From Alicyclobacillus fastidiosus (GTDB taxonomy: Bacteria > Bacillota > Bacilli > Alicyclobacillales > Alicyclobacillaceae), in the NCBI RefSeq assembly GCF_026651875.1, contig NZ_CP104067.1, forward strand, positions 4,888,501 to 4,952,500: a DNA stretch of 64,000 nucleotides, in the 5' to 3' direction. Below are positions 34,221 through 44,180 of this stretch, in pieces. The notes beneath the pieces are model-generated. The model worked only from the letters and a program-made list of their open reading frames with translations, did not search any database and was not told the DNA's origin. Each line of letters begins with the position of its first letter. Positions within the stretch are counted from its first letter, which is position 1. A program made the position numbers and the translations under genes.

Positions 34221-35018
34221 TCAATCAATCCCGAGACCAACTATGACTGGGAAGTGATCTGACGGATAACGTCCGAGGTATTGCCTCTGATCGACTTCAA
34301 ACCGGAACGGGTGAATGTCCGGTGTAAGAAACACGTAGTCAATCGTCTCACCATCCGTCCGTCCACTAAATCCGTGAAACGTTGCTGCCCGCGTTTGGCA
34401 ATGATTTATAACACTAGCATCTGTCAGTTTAACTCGATTGTCAGCTAGATTCTGCTGCCCGCTCAAAAATTGAACTACCGGATTATCCGGCGTAGAGTTT
34501 AGGTCGCCCATCAAAATGGCTGGACATTGATGTTCCTGCGTAAATGATTTCAGAAATGAAGCAATGAGAACCGCGCCGTGTTCACGGGCCGATTGACTCA
34601 TATGGTCGAGATGGGTATTTAGGATGAGCAATTGGCTCGCTGGAACCCTATTCTCCGACACGAGTACCCAGGTACAGATTCGAGGACACGCCGAATCCCA
34701 GCTTGTGCTCGGGACGCTTGGTGTCTCGGAAAGCCAAAATTGCCCGGATTTTTTAATCGATAGGACTGAAGAACACACGTATATCGCGCAGTGTTCGTCC
34801 TGATCTTTTCCGTCGCGGCCTTTTCCGACCCGTTCGTAGCCTGCAAGGAATATCTTAAGATCGTCCATCATGGGTACAAGAGCCTCTTGCACACCGATGA
34901 TGTCTGGACCATGCTCACGTATCACTTCTCCTACACTAGACACCCTACGTGGCCATGCGTTTACCCCATCGCGCTTGACATGAACCCGCAAATTCATCGA
35001 CATGACAGTGATATCCAT
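34221..35018 (-). CDS. Endonuclease/exonuclease/phosphatase (EEP) family hydrolase
   Basis: Metal-dependent hydrolase of 265 residues (from ATG 35018). EEP motifs occur in order: SMNLRV, DIIGVQEALV (metal-binding glutamate), LILNTHLDHMS, ILMGDLNSTPDN, DYVFLTP and SDHFPVIVGL. The fold covers nucleases, sphingomyelinases and sugar-phosphate or inositol phosphatases. No signal peptide is present. EEP proteins are common in glycan loci, where the substrate is usually unknown. Here it lies between the putative hydrolase and the ROK kinase on the same strand. Confidence 0.85.
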   Translation of the reverse strand: MDITVMSMNLRVHVKRDGVNAWPRRVSSVGEVIREHGPDIIGVQEALVPMMDDLKIFLAGYERVGKGRDGKDQDEHCAIYVCSSVLSIKKSGQFWLSETPSVPSTSWDSACPRICTWVLVSENRVPASQLLILNTHLDHMSQSAREHGAVLIASFLKSFTQEHQCPAILMGDLNSTPDNPVVQFLSGQQNLADNRVKLTDASVINHCQTRAATFHGFSGRTDGETIDYVFLTPDIHPFRFEVDQRQYLGRYPSDHFPVIVGLGID

Positions 35019-35179
35019 GATTCTCAACCCCGCTTTCCAAAAGATGGTTTATGGAATTTTCATAACAAACTTGGTCACATATTGCCCGAGCGCACACAAA
35101 TGTTCTAATATTACAGATCAGAACTTAAATCCTTTGTGTCTACTTCAGAGGACGTAGTTCAATTAAAATTCAATCACTA

Positions 35180-36070
35180 TCACTCATCTATTTCTCTTTG
35201 AATGAATGCTTGTAAGCCAAGAGCCATTGCCCCACACAATCCAGCGTTATCTTCTAATCCAGGTGGAATAATATAATGATCGATATCCGAAAGTAGCGCC
35301 TCCGAACTGACATAACCATTTAAATTTTTCTGTACCTCGGTACGGATTAGGGGAAATAACTGCTTCTGATGCATCACGCCGCCACCTAAGATGATTTTCT
35401 TTGGCGAAAGCATCAGAATTGCGGAGGTAACTGCCTGACCAATATAAAATGCTTCAATATCCCATGCAGAATGGTTTGTCCCAAGGTCACTTCCTTTAAT
35501 ATTCCATCTCTTTTCAATAGCAGGACCTGAAGCCATCCCTTCCAAACAATCCCCATGATATGGACAACTCCCAACAAACTCATCATGTGGGTGACGTCTG
35601 ATTAGAAGATGTCCCCCTTCAGGATGAACAAGGCCATGGACAAGTTTTCCCTCAGTATATACACCTATCCCGATCCCGGTACCGATTGTGAAGTACACGC
35701 AGCTATCTGAACCCTTGGCGGCACCCCATGTTGCTTCTCCTAATGCCGCAGCGTTTACATCTGTATCCCATCCAAACGGAACATGAAATTCCTTTTTTAA
35801 TTTCCTTAAAAAAGGATACCTCGCCCAACCTTCCTTTGGAGTTGTTGTCACGTATCCGTATAAGGGACTAGCGGGGTCAATGTTAATCGGCCCGAACGTC
35901 CCGATTCCGATGCAATCTACTCTTTTATCTTGGAAATACGCGATCACTTCATCGAGTGTCTGATCCGGTTGTCCGGTCGGTAAGCTGATTCGATCCTCGA
36001 TGAATCCGTCTTCATTTCCGTAGCCGCAAACAAATTTTGTACCTCCTGCTTCAATAGCACCGATACGCAC
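35180..36070 (-). CDS. ROK family hexokinase (fructo-/mannokinase, GmuE-like)
   Basis: ATP-dependent sugar kinase of 296 residues. It has the N-terminal phosphate loop GAIEAGGTKFVCG, the catalytic aspartate in FGWDTDVNAAALGE, FTIGTGIGIG for ATP, and the zinc-type ROK motif HPEGGH with Cys/His in GSCPYHGDCLEGMASGPA. The GTFGPI and CPYHGDCLEG sequences match fructokinase-type ROKs such as B. subtilis GmuE of the glucomannan operon. It would phosphorylate the mannose or fructose produced by the mannosidases. Confidence 0.88.
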   Translation of the reverse strand: MRIGAIEAGGTKFVCGYGNEDGFIEDRISLPTGQPDQTLDEVIAYFQDKRVDCIGIGTFGPINIDPASPLYGYVTTTPKEGWARYPFLRKLKKEFHVPFGWDTDVNAAALGEATWGAAKGSDSCVYFTIGTGIGIGVYTEGKLVHGLVHPEGGHLLIRRHPHDEFVGSCPYHGDCLEGMASGPAIEKRWNIKGSDLGTNHSAWDIEAFYIGQAVTSAILMLSPKKIILGGGVMHQKQLFPLIRTEVQKNLNGYVSSEALLSDIDHYIIPPGLEDNAGLCGAMALGLQAFIQREIDE

Positions 36071-36574
36071 GCCATGTTCCTCCCTTGTGATTCCGTAAGT
36101 CCAACGAACGATTCAATCCCAAAGTAATTTTACACACGCACAGGTATCATCCTGGTGGCGATTTTCTTCGGGTAAGATACGCTTTGGCATTCTACGTCTA
36201 TGTTATCTCCCACAGCGATCATTTCCGGGGTACCGCCGGACTGCGCGGGACGCATTATACGCTATTGATAGAAATTACTCCTTACAAAAGCCTTAAAAAA
36301 TCTTGGCTGGATACCACTTCTATGCATGGAAAGATGCACTTTCCCGTGTTTGCTGGTATCGCTCCGTTTGAGCGATCTCATTTCCGAGCAAACAAAGGAG
36401 GGACTTGCTTGCTGCAGCTAAAAGGAGAGGAAAGACAACAATCAATTATGAAAGTCACACGGGATCATTTACATTCATTCGCTGCATAGGATGAGTCGGA
36501 CCTGTCAAGAGGCACTGTAATACTTTCAAGGTTCCGCAAAACTCTAACTTGATGGTATGTGTAAAGTGACTCCA
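36071..36574. other. Intergenic region, no supported gene
   Basis: A plus-strand open frame of 101 codons (36184-36489) is not convincing, although AGIAPFER within it recalls the C-terminal part of IS110-family transposases and may be a decayed scrap. Otherwise nothing is recognised. Confidence 0.4.
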
Positions 36575-37744
36575 TCAATGACGTGCAGCATTCACTAACG
36601 GGACGGAAGCCGTCGATTGAGCAACTTGAATTCGACAGGGAAGTACGACTGGTTCCAAAGCCTTCTCTTTGTCAGATGACCATAGGTCATCCAATATTCG
36701 AACACAGTGGCGGGCCATTTCAGCTTCATCCTGAACCACATGCGTAAAGTCCCAAAAACCATTCTTGACTGGGCCACCATCAAAACAAACAATGGAAAGC
36801 TCTTCAGGAACTTTTCTGCCGATGTTTAAGCTCGCGTCGTAAACATTCTGAGCAAGGCTATCCTCCACGGCGAAGACTGCGGTGACTTCTGGGTGTTTGT
36901 TTAAAAAGTCTGAAATCCCATTCACTTGTTGACCTTTCCCATTACTGATACGGCCTTCACTTAACGTCAGATGATATTCGGATTCGGCTGTGATCCCATG
37001 GCTCTTCAGACTATCTATAAAGCCATCAAACCGATCCATTAGTGTGGAAGTCCCATGGAGCGGTAAAGAATAAAAGGCAATATTCTTGTGTCCAAGAGAA
37101 ATGAGATAGTCGGTCAGTTCCTTAGCTGCACCATAGTTATCACTGGTGACGTAAGGAAGCGGAATTCCCGGGAGCGACTTGTCAACAAGAACGACGGGAA
37201 ATCGATCAACGCGCAAGCTTAAAATTGCATCGTTATAATACGGTCCATTGACCGGCAGAACAATCAGCCCCTTGACGCCACATTCAACCAGTCGATGAAT
37301 GCATGCTTGCTCATTTTGTTGACTACCATAACTTGCGGCCAAAACGATAGACATTCCTCGTTTATTCAAGATTTGTTCTGTGGTAGATACTATGGTCTGA
37401 CCAAAAGTACCTGTGAGGAACGGAACGACAATGCCTACGAGCGGTAATCCTTCCGGAATGGAAGAATTATTCATCTCTCTACTAGAACTTGTATTGTCAG
37501 GTGAACGTAACGCATCCGACACGGGTCTAGTTTTACCAACAAATGTACCAACACCCGTCTTGCGAGTAACAATTCCCTCCGACGCTAGAATTTGTAAAGC
37601 ACGATTAGTCGTAATCCTACTCACGCCGAACTTCTCCATAAGTTCTGATTCCGTGGGAAGTATTTCACCCTCTTGGAATTGTCCATTTTCTATGGCATTT
37701 TTTATTGCATGATAGACTTGCAAATATAGTGCACCCTTAGGCAT
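36575..37744 (-). CDS. GntR-LacI chimeric sugar regulator (AraR-like), copy 2
   Basis: Regulator of 389 residues with the same layout as the protein at 28613. It has a winged helix-turn-helix (ESELMEKFGVSRITTNRALQ, wing TRKTGVGTFVG), a linker rich in Ser/Asn at about 75-95, and a LacI-type sensor domain (GIVVPFLTGTFGQTIV, ELSIVCFDGGPV). The two copies share the VSRxTTNRALQ recognition helix almost exactly, so they may bind similar operators. It stands between the kinase cluster and the Opp-type transporter, both candidate targets. Confidence 0.92.
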   Translation of the reverse strand: MPKGALYLQVYHAIKNAIENGQFQEGEILPTESELMEKFGVSRITTNRALQILASEGIVTRKTGVGTFVGKTRPVSDALRSPDNTSSSREMNNSSIPEGLPLVGIVVPFLTGTFGQTIVSTTEQILNKRGMSIVLAASYGSQQNEQACIHRLVECGVKGLIVLPVNGPYYNDAILSLRVDRFPVVLVDKSLPGIPLPYVTSDNYGAAKELTDYLISLGHKNIAFYSLPLHGTSTLMDRFDGFIDSLKSHGITAESEYHLTLSEGRISNGKGQQVNGISDFLNKHPEVTAVFAVEDSLAQNVYDASLNIGRKVPEELSIVCFDGGPVKNGFWDFTHVVQDEAEMARHCVRILDDLWSSDKEKALEPVVLPCRIQVAQSTASVPLVNAARH

Positions 37745-38177
37745 TTAAATTCTCCAACCTTATCTCGAATTTTTAATATTAGGAGTACGGGAGTAACGGA
37801 GCACCACACTTTTTGTTTTCCGTTGCTCCCTGCATCCCAGATACGCCAATCAACGCTCCCTCCGGATTCGGCAACAGGTTCCTTAAAACCGAATCTACCG
37901 GGTCTTCCGTGAACTTACACCCTAGTTTTTACGGTGTTCAATTTGAGTATATCTTAACCAGCAGCTCCATGAGACAGATTACCGCGATTAACCAACAAAA
38001 TTGACACATAAGTTGTTGTCAATCGAAAAGTTGACCACCTTGCAAAAGGAATGATTATCTCCCTTTTCACAAGATATCCTGGCTGTGAACGCTAGAGACC
38101 AGCTGGGTCCATTAGAATGCGAAGTTTTTAAAACAATCTCTAACGCGTCCATTACCCGCGGCCTCGCATAAAACGGC
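37745..38177. other. Intergenic region, no supported gene
   Basis: Lies between the second gntR gene and the end of the Opp-type operon. A minus-strand frame of 65 codons at its left part has no recognisable product. TTAATATTA near 37771 may belong to the regulator promoter. Confidence 0.4.
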
Positions 38178-39170
38178 CTACTCATTCACAAGCATCTTTC
38201 GGGCCGTAGCGTAGTGGCAGGCCACTTGATGATAGCTCGTGACTGAATCCAACTTGGGACGTTGTTCGAGACAATCTGCCTGGGCAAATGGGCATCTGGC
38301 AGCAAATGGACATCCTATAGACCGCTCGTCAAGTGTGCCAATCTCGAAGGATTTTGGCAGCACTTCTTCAACCCGCCGCTCCCGTCCAGCAATCAACGGC
38401 ACCGCTGAAATCAGTGATTGTGTATAAGGATGCATGGGGTTCCTTAAAATTTCATCAGTCTGCCCAAACTCCACAATATGGCCTAAATACATCACTGCGA
38501 TTTTACCCGTAATGGAAATGTAACGTGCCACACGGAAATCATGCGTGATAAAAAGGAGACCCAAATTCCGCTCCTTGGACACCCGCTTGAGATAATCGAG
38601 AATTTCAACGCGTAAAGAGACATCCATCATCGAGACTGATTCATCGGCAATGAGAAAATCGGGGTTTACCGAAAGAGCGCGCGCAATGACGAGTCTCTGG
38701 CGCTGCCCACCTGACAATTGATGTGGATATTTATCCAATGTCTCCCGAGCATTTAAGCCAACGAACTCCAACAGTTCCTCCATCTTATGACTCAATTCAT
38801 GACGTGACACAAGCTTATGATAGAGAAATGCATCCGCTAAAGATGAACGGATTTTGCGAACCGGGTTTAAAGCAGCATAGGGATCCTGCGGCACAACCTG
38901 AACCGTTTTCGCCCATTTTGTACGCTCCTTTTGCGAACGCAAATGAACGGGCTCCCTATCTAGAGAGATGGCTCCTTCCGATGCATCCGTCAGCCCTGCA
39001 ATGACCTTCGCGAGCGTGCTCTTACCGCAGCCACTTTCACCGACCACCGAAATGAACTCTCCTCGCCGCCACGTCAAGTTAATTTGATTGACAGCATTGA
39101 ATATTTTACTCTTTTTAGCAGCCGAACCTTTTAAATTAAAGCGCTTCGTGACATCCTTTAGCTCAATCAT
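38178..39170 (-). CDS. Opp/Dpp-type ABC transporter ATPase (OppF-like)
   Basis: ATP-binding subunit of 330 residues. Walker A is GESGCGKST, the signature is LSGGQRQR and the Walker B region reads FLIADESVSMMD. The usual proline after the glutamate is replaced by serine, a variant seen in some sub-branches. The C-terminal oligopeptide-type cysteine cluster is CPFAARCPFAQADC. It pairs with the OppD-like gene, overlapping it by four bases, and is the last gene of the operon. Confidence 0.93.
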   Translation of the reverse strand: MIELKDVTKRFNLKGSAAKKSKIFNAVNQINLTWRRGEFISVVGESGCGKSTLAKVIAGLTDASEGAISLDREPVHLRSQKERTKWAKTVQVVPQDPYAALNPVRKIRSSLADAFLYHKLVSRHELSHKMEELLEFVGLNARETLDKYPHQLSGGQRQRLVIARALSVNPDFLIADESVSMMDVSLRVEILDYLKRVSKERNLGLLFITHDFRVARYISITGKIAVMYLGHIVEFGQTDEILRNPMHPYTQSLISAVPLIAGRERRVEEVLPKSFEIGTLDERSIGCPFAARCPFAQADCLEQRPKLDSVTSYHQVACHYATARKMLVNE

Positions 39171-40147
39171 CCTTGACTTGTCGCCTCCATCTTTGCCAAG
39201 TGACAGGCAACTTCTACGCTATTGTCTAATTGCACCCGAGGCGGTTCGATCTCTGAACAAGTAGGAATCCGCAATTCACACCGTGATTGAAACGGGCAGC
39301 CACTTGGAATATTATTCAGGTTAACCGGACTCCCTTTAAGTGCTTTTGTATAATCCACTTCACCGACAAGCGGCGGGATCGAACGAATGAGTCCACGCGT
39401 GTATGGATGTGAAGGATAACGCATCACTTGTTTCGCCGGTCCTTGCTCAACCACGCGTCCTGCGTACATGACCATCACAGAATCGACAACCTCACTAATC
39501 ACGGAAATGTCGTGCGTGATAAAAATGAGAGAAATTTCTCTTTCCTTGCGGATTCGATTTAGGATTTTTAAAACGGACGCCTGGCTTATCACATCTAATG
39601 CAGTTGTCGGTTCGTCTAATACGATGATTTCCGGATCTAGCAGTAATGCCAAACCGATGCTTACGCGTTGCTTCATTCCACCGGACAGTTCATGCGGAAA
39701 AGAGTTCATTACACGATTGCCGTCTAGATGCATCATATCGAACAACTCAAATGCTTTTGCGCGTGCCTTATTTTTGGCTAAACGATGCGCATGCGCGATG
39801 TCATCCACCTGTTTGCAGATTCGTAGCAATGGATTAAGGGTGTTTTGTGAAGCTTGGAAGACCATCGAGATCTTGCTCCAATAAAATTTACGACGCGTCT
39901 CTCCTTTGATATCTAAAAAATTAGGACCACCAAAGAAGTGAACTTTGCCGCCCGATATTCTACCCGGGTCGGGTACACTATTGAATAAGCCAAATGCAAT
40001 GGTGCTTTTTCCGCTCCCGCTTTCACCAACAATCCCCAGGCTCTCGCCTTTTTGAATCTGAAAACTCACATCTTTCACAGCGCGAACGACACGTGTTTCA
40101 GTGGGGAATTCGATCGTTAAATTCTGGACATCTAATATGGTTTCCAC
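39167..40147 (-). CDS. Opp/Dpp-type ABC transporter ATPase (OppD-like)
   Basis: ATPase of 326 residues with Walker A GESGSGKST, signature LSGGMKQR, Walker B IIVLDEPTTALD and the C-terminal cysteine motif CPFQSRCELRIPTC. It couples ATP hydrolysis to the OppBC-like permeases. The operon lies between a mannoside regulator and an alpha-mannosidase, so it more likely imports oligosaccharides than peptides, as some thermophile Opp-type systems do. Confidence 0.93.
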   Translation of the reverse strand: METILDVQNLTIEFPTETRVVRAVKDVSFQIQKGESLGIVGESGSGKSTIAFGLFNSVPDPGRISGGKVHFFGGPNFLDIKGETRRKFYWSKISMVFQASQNTLNPLLRICKQVDDIAHAHRLAKNKARAKAFELFDMMHLDGNRVMNSFPHELSGGMKQRVSIGLALLLDPEIIVLDEPTTALDVISQASVLKILNRIRKEREISLIFITHDISVISEVVDSVMVMYAGRVVEQGPAKQVMRYPSHPYTRGLIRSIPPLVGEVDYTKALKGSPVNLNNIPSGCPFQSRCELRIPTCSEIEPPRVQLDNSVEVACHLAKMEATSQG

Positions 40148-40158
40148 GCCAACGCCTC

Positions 40159-41007
40159 CTAGTGCGAAACGCGTAAACGCGGATCTACCAATTCATTCAC
40201 CGCATCTACGCACAATACGATCCCTGTCTGTAGTAGCACAATCGCCAAGATGGGTGCAGCAAGAAAGAGAATTGATTGTGTACTGTACATTGCACCAGAA
40301 CTCCCCGTAGCAAAATTTAGCATGACACCCCAGTTGTCTGCTTTAAAAGGGACAACTCCGAGGAAAAACAGACCGACTTCACCATAGATGGCACCCGTGA
40401 TAGCGAGCATCAAGTGCGTCCACACAAAAGGCATCAAATTGGGGGAAATATCATGAAACAGAACGTACCATCGTCCCAAGCCGAGCCCGCGCGAAACTTC
40501 GATAAAGCTCCGCTCCCGCAAACTCAAAACCATCGAACGAATGGCGCGGGCTAACCCACCCCAACTTGTCAGACTCAGCAGCAATGCGAGAACGACCAGA
40601 TTACTCATTCCCAGACTCACCGCCAAAATTAGGAGCAGCGCAATCGAAGGAATGGTCAGAACCAAGTCTGTGATCCGCATGAGGATGGTGTCCACCACAC
40701 GCCCTAAATAACCTGCTGCCAGACCGATTATGGTTCCGATTGCCATGGTGAAACAGGCAGCAAGGGCTGCCACCCATAGTACGGTCGCTGCACCTTGCAC
40801 AATTTGTTGCCAAACATCACGCCCGGCGTAATCGGTCCCCAGCGGGTGATGCCAAGATGGACCTGCATAGATATCATTCGGATTAACGTTGGGTGCATGT
40901 GGGTAAAACAAGTTGCCGAACAGTGCCATGAGAACAAAGAACAAGAGGAAGACCAACCCAACCAGCCGTGATGGACGACGCTTAAAGACTTTCCAAGCAA
41001 TTAACAT
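40159..41007 (-). CDS. Opp/Dpp-type ABC transporter permease (OppC-like)
   Basis: Permease of 282 residues with six membrane segments. The N-terminal segment FKRRPSRLVGLVFLL, the periplasmic GPSWHHPLGTDYAGRDVWQ and the loop SFIEVSRGLGLGRWYVLF are characteristic of OppC/DppC. It lies 14 bases from the OppB-like gene and 11 from the OppD-like gene. Confidence 0.92.
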   Translation of the reverse strand: MLIAWKVFKRRPSRLVGLVFLLFFVLMALFGNLFYPHAPNVNPNDIYAGPSWHHPLGTDYAGRDVWQQIVQGAATVLWVAALAACFTMAIGTIIGLAAGYLGRVVDTILMRITDLVLTIPSIALLLILAVSLGMSNLVVLALLLSLTSWGGLARAIRSMVLSLRERSFIEVSRGLGLGRWYVLFHDISPNLMPFVWTHLMLAITGAIYGEVGLFFLGVVPFKADNWGVMLNFATGSSGAMYSTQSILFLAAPILAIVLLQTGIVLCVDAVNELVDPRLRVSH

Positions 41008-41020
41008 TGCCCTTCCCCCC

Positions 41021-41998
41021 TTATGCTGTGATACGTGGGTCTAATTTTGAATAAGCGAAGTCAGCAAGTAGGTTGGCCGCGATAATCGTAGCAGTGGTCA
41101 AGATGAAACAACCTTGCATGACAGGATAATCGCGCGTGTTGATGGCAGTCGCCAAGAGGTTCCCAATCCCAGGAAAAGCATAAGTTCCTTCAATAAAAAT
41201 AGAACCTCCAAACATCGCACCTAGACTAATCATGAAACTTGTAAATAAGGGTAAAATCGAGTTCCAGCCAAGATACCCCATCAGCGTATCCTGCGGTAGT
41301 CCGCGTAATCGAGCAGCCATCATAAAATCCTCTTTCAGTACCGTGACAGTCGATGCTTTCATCAACAAAGTCCATGAACCGAACCCTGTCAGCACATAGG
41401 TAAACACGGGCAAGATCATGTGATACAAAAAACTCAAGATAAAGGGTCCGTTCAACCCGGGTACCACATCGATACTGTACGCCCCGGAAGAAGGAAACCA
41501 GTGAATCAACACGGTAAAGATGTATAACAGAGCCACAGCCATGACAAACTGCGGAATCGCGTGCGCGACCGAGCCCACATTGTCGATCACGCTACTACTC
41601 CACCGTTCCCTCCAGGACGCACTCATCACACCGAACAGCACCCCAATGATGAAACTGATAAGCAGTCCAATGGAGACCGTAATGAGCGTCCATGGTAATG
41701 CGTTAAAAATCAGGTGAGTGACGGGAACGCCCGTCTGCATAATTGATTGACCCATATTTCCACGGATGATTTGACCCAACCATTGAATATACTGCTGCCA
41801 CAATGGCTGATTCGGAATCACATTAAGAATGATACGAACCTGATCCATCGCCTGGCTGGCTGGAACCCCCTTCTGAATCAATTGTAGATACATCACCTGG
41901 ACAGGACTACCAGGCATCAGGCGAACTAAGAAGAATGTCAGAGAGGCTACCACGAATATCGTCGCGATCGCCATCAAAATTCGTTTTATCCATTTCAT
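41021..41998 (-). CDS. Opp/Dpp-type ABC transporter permease (OppB-like)
   Basis: Permease of 325 residues. The N-terminus (FFLVRLMPGSPVQ), the loop FMMAARLRGLPQDTLM and the C-terminal IEGTYAFPGIGNLLATAI plus RDYPVMQGCFIL are typical of OppB/DppB. Its start overlaps the small membrane protein gene by four bases, so the two are translationally coupled. Confidence 0.92.
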   Translation of the reverse strand: MKWIKRILMAIATIFVVASLTFFLVRLMPGSPVQVMYLQLIQKGVPASQAMDQVRIILNVIPNQPLWQQYIQWLGQIIRGNMGQSIMQTGVPVTHLIFNALPWTLITVSIGLLISFIIGVLFGVMSASWRERWSSSVIDNVGSVAHAIPQFVMAVALLYIFTVLIHWFPSSGAYSIDVVPGLNGPFILSFLYHMILPVFTYVLTGFGSWTLLMKASTVTVLKEDFMMAARLRGLPQDTLMGYLGWNSILPLFTSFMISLGAMFGGSIFIEGTYAFPGIGNLLATAINTRDYPVMQGCFILTTATIIAANLLADFAYSKLDPRITA

Positions 41999-42246
41999 CC
42001 CCGGTCAAGCCTTTCTCGATTGGTTTGCCATTTAAGGAACAGCCGCAACCCGACAGTGGTTACCAACATCAGCATTACGGTAAAAAGTAGGGCAAACAAA
42101 TCCAGGAACTTTGAAGCTGGCGCGGTCGCGCCGAACAACGTGATAATTTCTAACACAAGTAAAAATAGGGACCAGATGAAGAAGAATCGCGCTCCGGTAA
42201 CCATCTTCTCCAAAACATGCCCGCGGTGAGTAAGCTCCTTCATCAC
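41995..42246 (-). CDS. Small two-helix membrane protein in the Opp-type operon
   Basis: A protein of 83 residues with hydrophobic segments at about 22-42 and 48-70 and basic ends. No family is recognised. It sits between the substrate-binding protein and the OppB-like gene, with an ATGA overlap to the latter, so it is surely expressed with the transporter. It might be an accessory subunit or an assembly factor; this is speculation. Confidence 0.75.
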   Translation of the reverse strand: MMKELTHRGHVLEKMVTGARFFFIWSLFLLVLEIITLFGATAPASKFLDLFALLFTVMLMLVTTVGLRLFLKWQTNRERLDRG

Positions 42247-42271
42247 ACGACCAACTCCTTCAATTTGGATT

Positions 42272-44119
42272 TTATTTCTTCGGTTTCATCAAACCTAACG
42301 TTTCAAAGACGACAAACGGTGTATGATACGAATAACAATTTTCAATAGCCAGATTATTTGTGTAATCGGGCCAGGTCCAATTGGCCGAGGAAATGGTGCG
42401 TCCTGCCGCTTGCCCCCAAATCGGGATCAATGGCACATCATAATTGGTTGTTTTGGCAAGTTGGTAAACGATGTTCTTTTCCTTTTGCTGTGGCATGTCT
42501 CCCAAAAGTTGTACGCTTAAAGCCATGGGATTGACCGTGCCTAGCCCAGGGACATTGATACTCTCCGGAATGGCCTCTTGCTGTTGATTCTGGGCCGTCG
42601 CTGTATTCTTCAATTGTCCCGTTGTCGATACCTGATAGTTATTATCACTGATATACAACTGATTGTAAGGCGCCGATGGATTAACATCCCCGCCGCCCCA
42701 CCAGTTCGCATACACGGCATATTTTCCCAGGGGAACTTCCTGCGTCCATGTTGTGGTATCAACGACCGCTGTTTGCGCGTTAATGCCTTCTTTCTGCAAC
42801 TGCGTAGAAATCGCATTCACACCGGCAAGCCAATCGGAAAGGTTGGGTACCGTGAGGTTGAAGGTAAACGGTTTTCCGTTCGGCATTACCCAGCCACTTG
42901 ATGTCTTTTTAAACCCTGCAGATTCGAGTAGCTGTGCCGCTTTGTTCTGATCATAATTGTAAGCACTCAATGAGCTTAACTGGTTTGGCGTGAGCCATTG
43001 ATTTTCCACGCTTGGGATCATGCCAGTAATCGTACTGGTGTTGAAATATCCAATGGGTTCACCAATTTCTTGCGCAGCAGGCCTGTCAATCGCGTAAGCC
43101 AGGGCCTGCCGGACTTTTACATTGTTAAACGGCGCTACATTCTCATTGAAATATAAAGCCATACCGCCAGTCCCTGGTGCAGAAATGTAGGAATTCTGAT
43201 GCACCTTCATGACCTGCTTGTAGACTACTTGCGAATAGCCAACACCAGCATAGTCCAGCTGACCATTCTCAAGTGCACGCCACGTCACGTCGTTGGTAGT
43301 TTGATTCAACGCAATCACTTTACCGGCATTGACGTTATTGGCAAATAGATAATCCGGGTTCTTTTGATACAATTCTTGAGATGAGCTCGTGCGTACAAGC
43401 GACCAAGGCCCATTGTAAATCAGATCTGAAGCCGACATATTCGCACTTTGTGCCTTTGTGGCGTATTGTGTCAGCTCTGCGGTCGCATTCTTTGTCGATT
43501 GAGCATTCGGATTGCCGTTCCAATCCCTGACCAAAGACCAGAGGTTGCTTGGAATGAATTTTTTGTAAACCTTTGCAGGGAAAATCTCGATATTGTTCAA
43601 AATTTGACGTTCAAACATCACAGTGCTATACAAGGTATTCAGATCACGCGTGAACTCAATCGTGTGACTATTCACGATCTTCATACCACTCAAACCCCAA
43701 CTTTCGGCATTACCGGTCAAAAGTTGAAGCTCAAAGGTGACGTAGACATCTTCCGCTGTCACCGGAGAACCGTCCGACCATTTAGCTTTTGGATTGATGT
43801 TGACTGTAAATGTCTTTCCGTCTTTACTCATTTCCCAATTACTAGCCAATACTTTCCAATAGTCATAGTTGCCTGTGTATTTGTACCAAGCCAACGGTAC
43901 GTAGGACAAATCATTTTGAATGATGTTGTTCGAGCCGAATGGATTGGTCACACCGTTTGTGGTCCAACCACCCGCATAAGAGAGAGTGGCATTTGCCTGC
44001 TGACTATTCCCTGTTCCATCTTTGGTTGTCGCACCTTGCGAACACCCGGAGACAAGTACGATTGCTGCACCCGCTATCAAAGAGATTCTGGTTGCTTTTT
44101 TGACACGATTATTCATCAA
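42272..44119 (-). CDS. Substrate-binding lipoprotein, family 5 (OppA/DppA type)
   Basis: Binding protein of 615 residues. The signal peptide ends in the lipobox LVSGC, followed by a linker rich in Gly/Thr/Asn/Gln. Family 5 features include FTVNINPKAKWSDGSPVTAEDVY, NVKVRQALAYAIDR and the C-terminal YDVPLIPIWGQ. Its size suits large ligands. Within a mannosidase locus the ligand may be a manno-oligosaccharide; peptide binding cannot be excluded. Confidence 0.9.
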   Translation of the reverse strand: MMNNRVKKATRISLIAGAAIVLVSGCSQGATTKDGTGNSQQANATLSYAGGWTTNGVTNPFGSNNIIQNDLSYVPLAWYKYTGNYDYWKVLASNWEMSKDGKTFTVNINPKAKWSDGSPVTAEDVYVTFELQLLTGNAESWGLSGMKIVNSHTIEFTRDLNTLYSTVMFERQILNNIEIFPAKVYKKFIPSNLWSLVRDWNGNPNAQSTKNATAELTQYATKAQSANMSASDLIYNGPWSLVRTSSSQELYQKNPDYLFANNVNAGKVIALNQTTNDVTWRALENGQLDYAGVGYSQVVYKQVMKVHQNSYISAPGTGGMALYFNENVAPFNNVKVRQALAYAIDRPAAQEIGEPIGYFNTSTITGMIPSVENQWLTPNQLSSLSAYNYDQNKAAQLLESAGFKKTSSGWVMPNGKPFTFNLTVPNLSDWLAGVNAISTQLQKEGINAQTAVVDTTTWTQEVPLGKYAVYANWWGGGDVNPSAPYNQLYISDNNYQVSTTGQLKNTATAQNQQQEAIPESINVPGLGTVNPMALSVQLLGDMPQQKEKNIVYQLAKTTNYDVPLIPIWGQAAGRTISSANWTWPDYTNNLAIENCYSYHTPFVVFETLGLMKPKK

Positions 44120-44180
44120 TGAACCCCCTCATCAAGTGTCAAACGGATAAAAGTGTTAAAAGAAAACGAAATGGCTTAAA

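Noticed and set aside
36184..36489. Plus-strand open frame of 101 codons
   Set aside because: No ribosome binding site and no coherent family match. The phrase AGIAPFER hints at an IS110 transposase scrap, but the rest does not support it.
38178..44119. Operon called an oligopeptide importer
   Set aside because: Protein families fit Opp/Dpp, but no peptidase is nearby and the flanking genes are mannosidases and a sugar-type regulator; called by family only.
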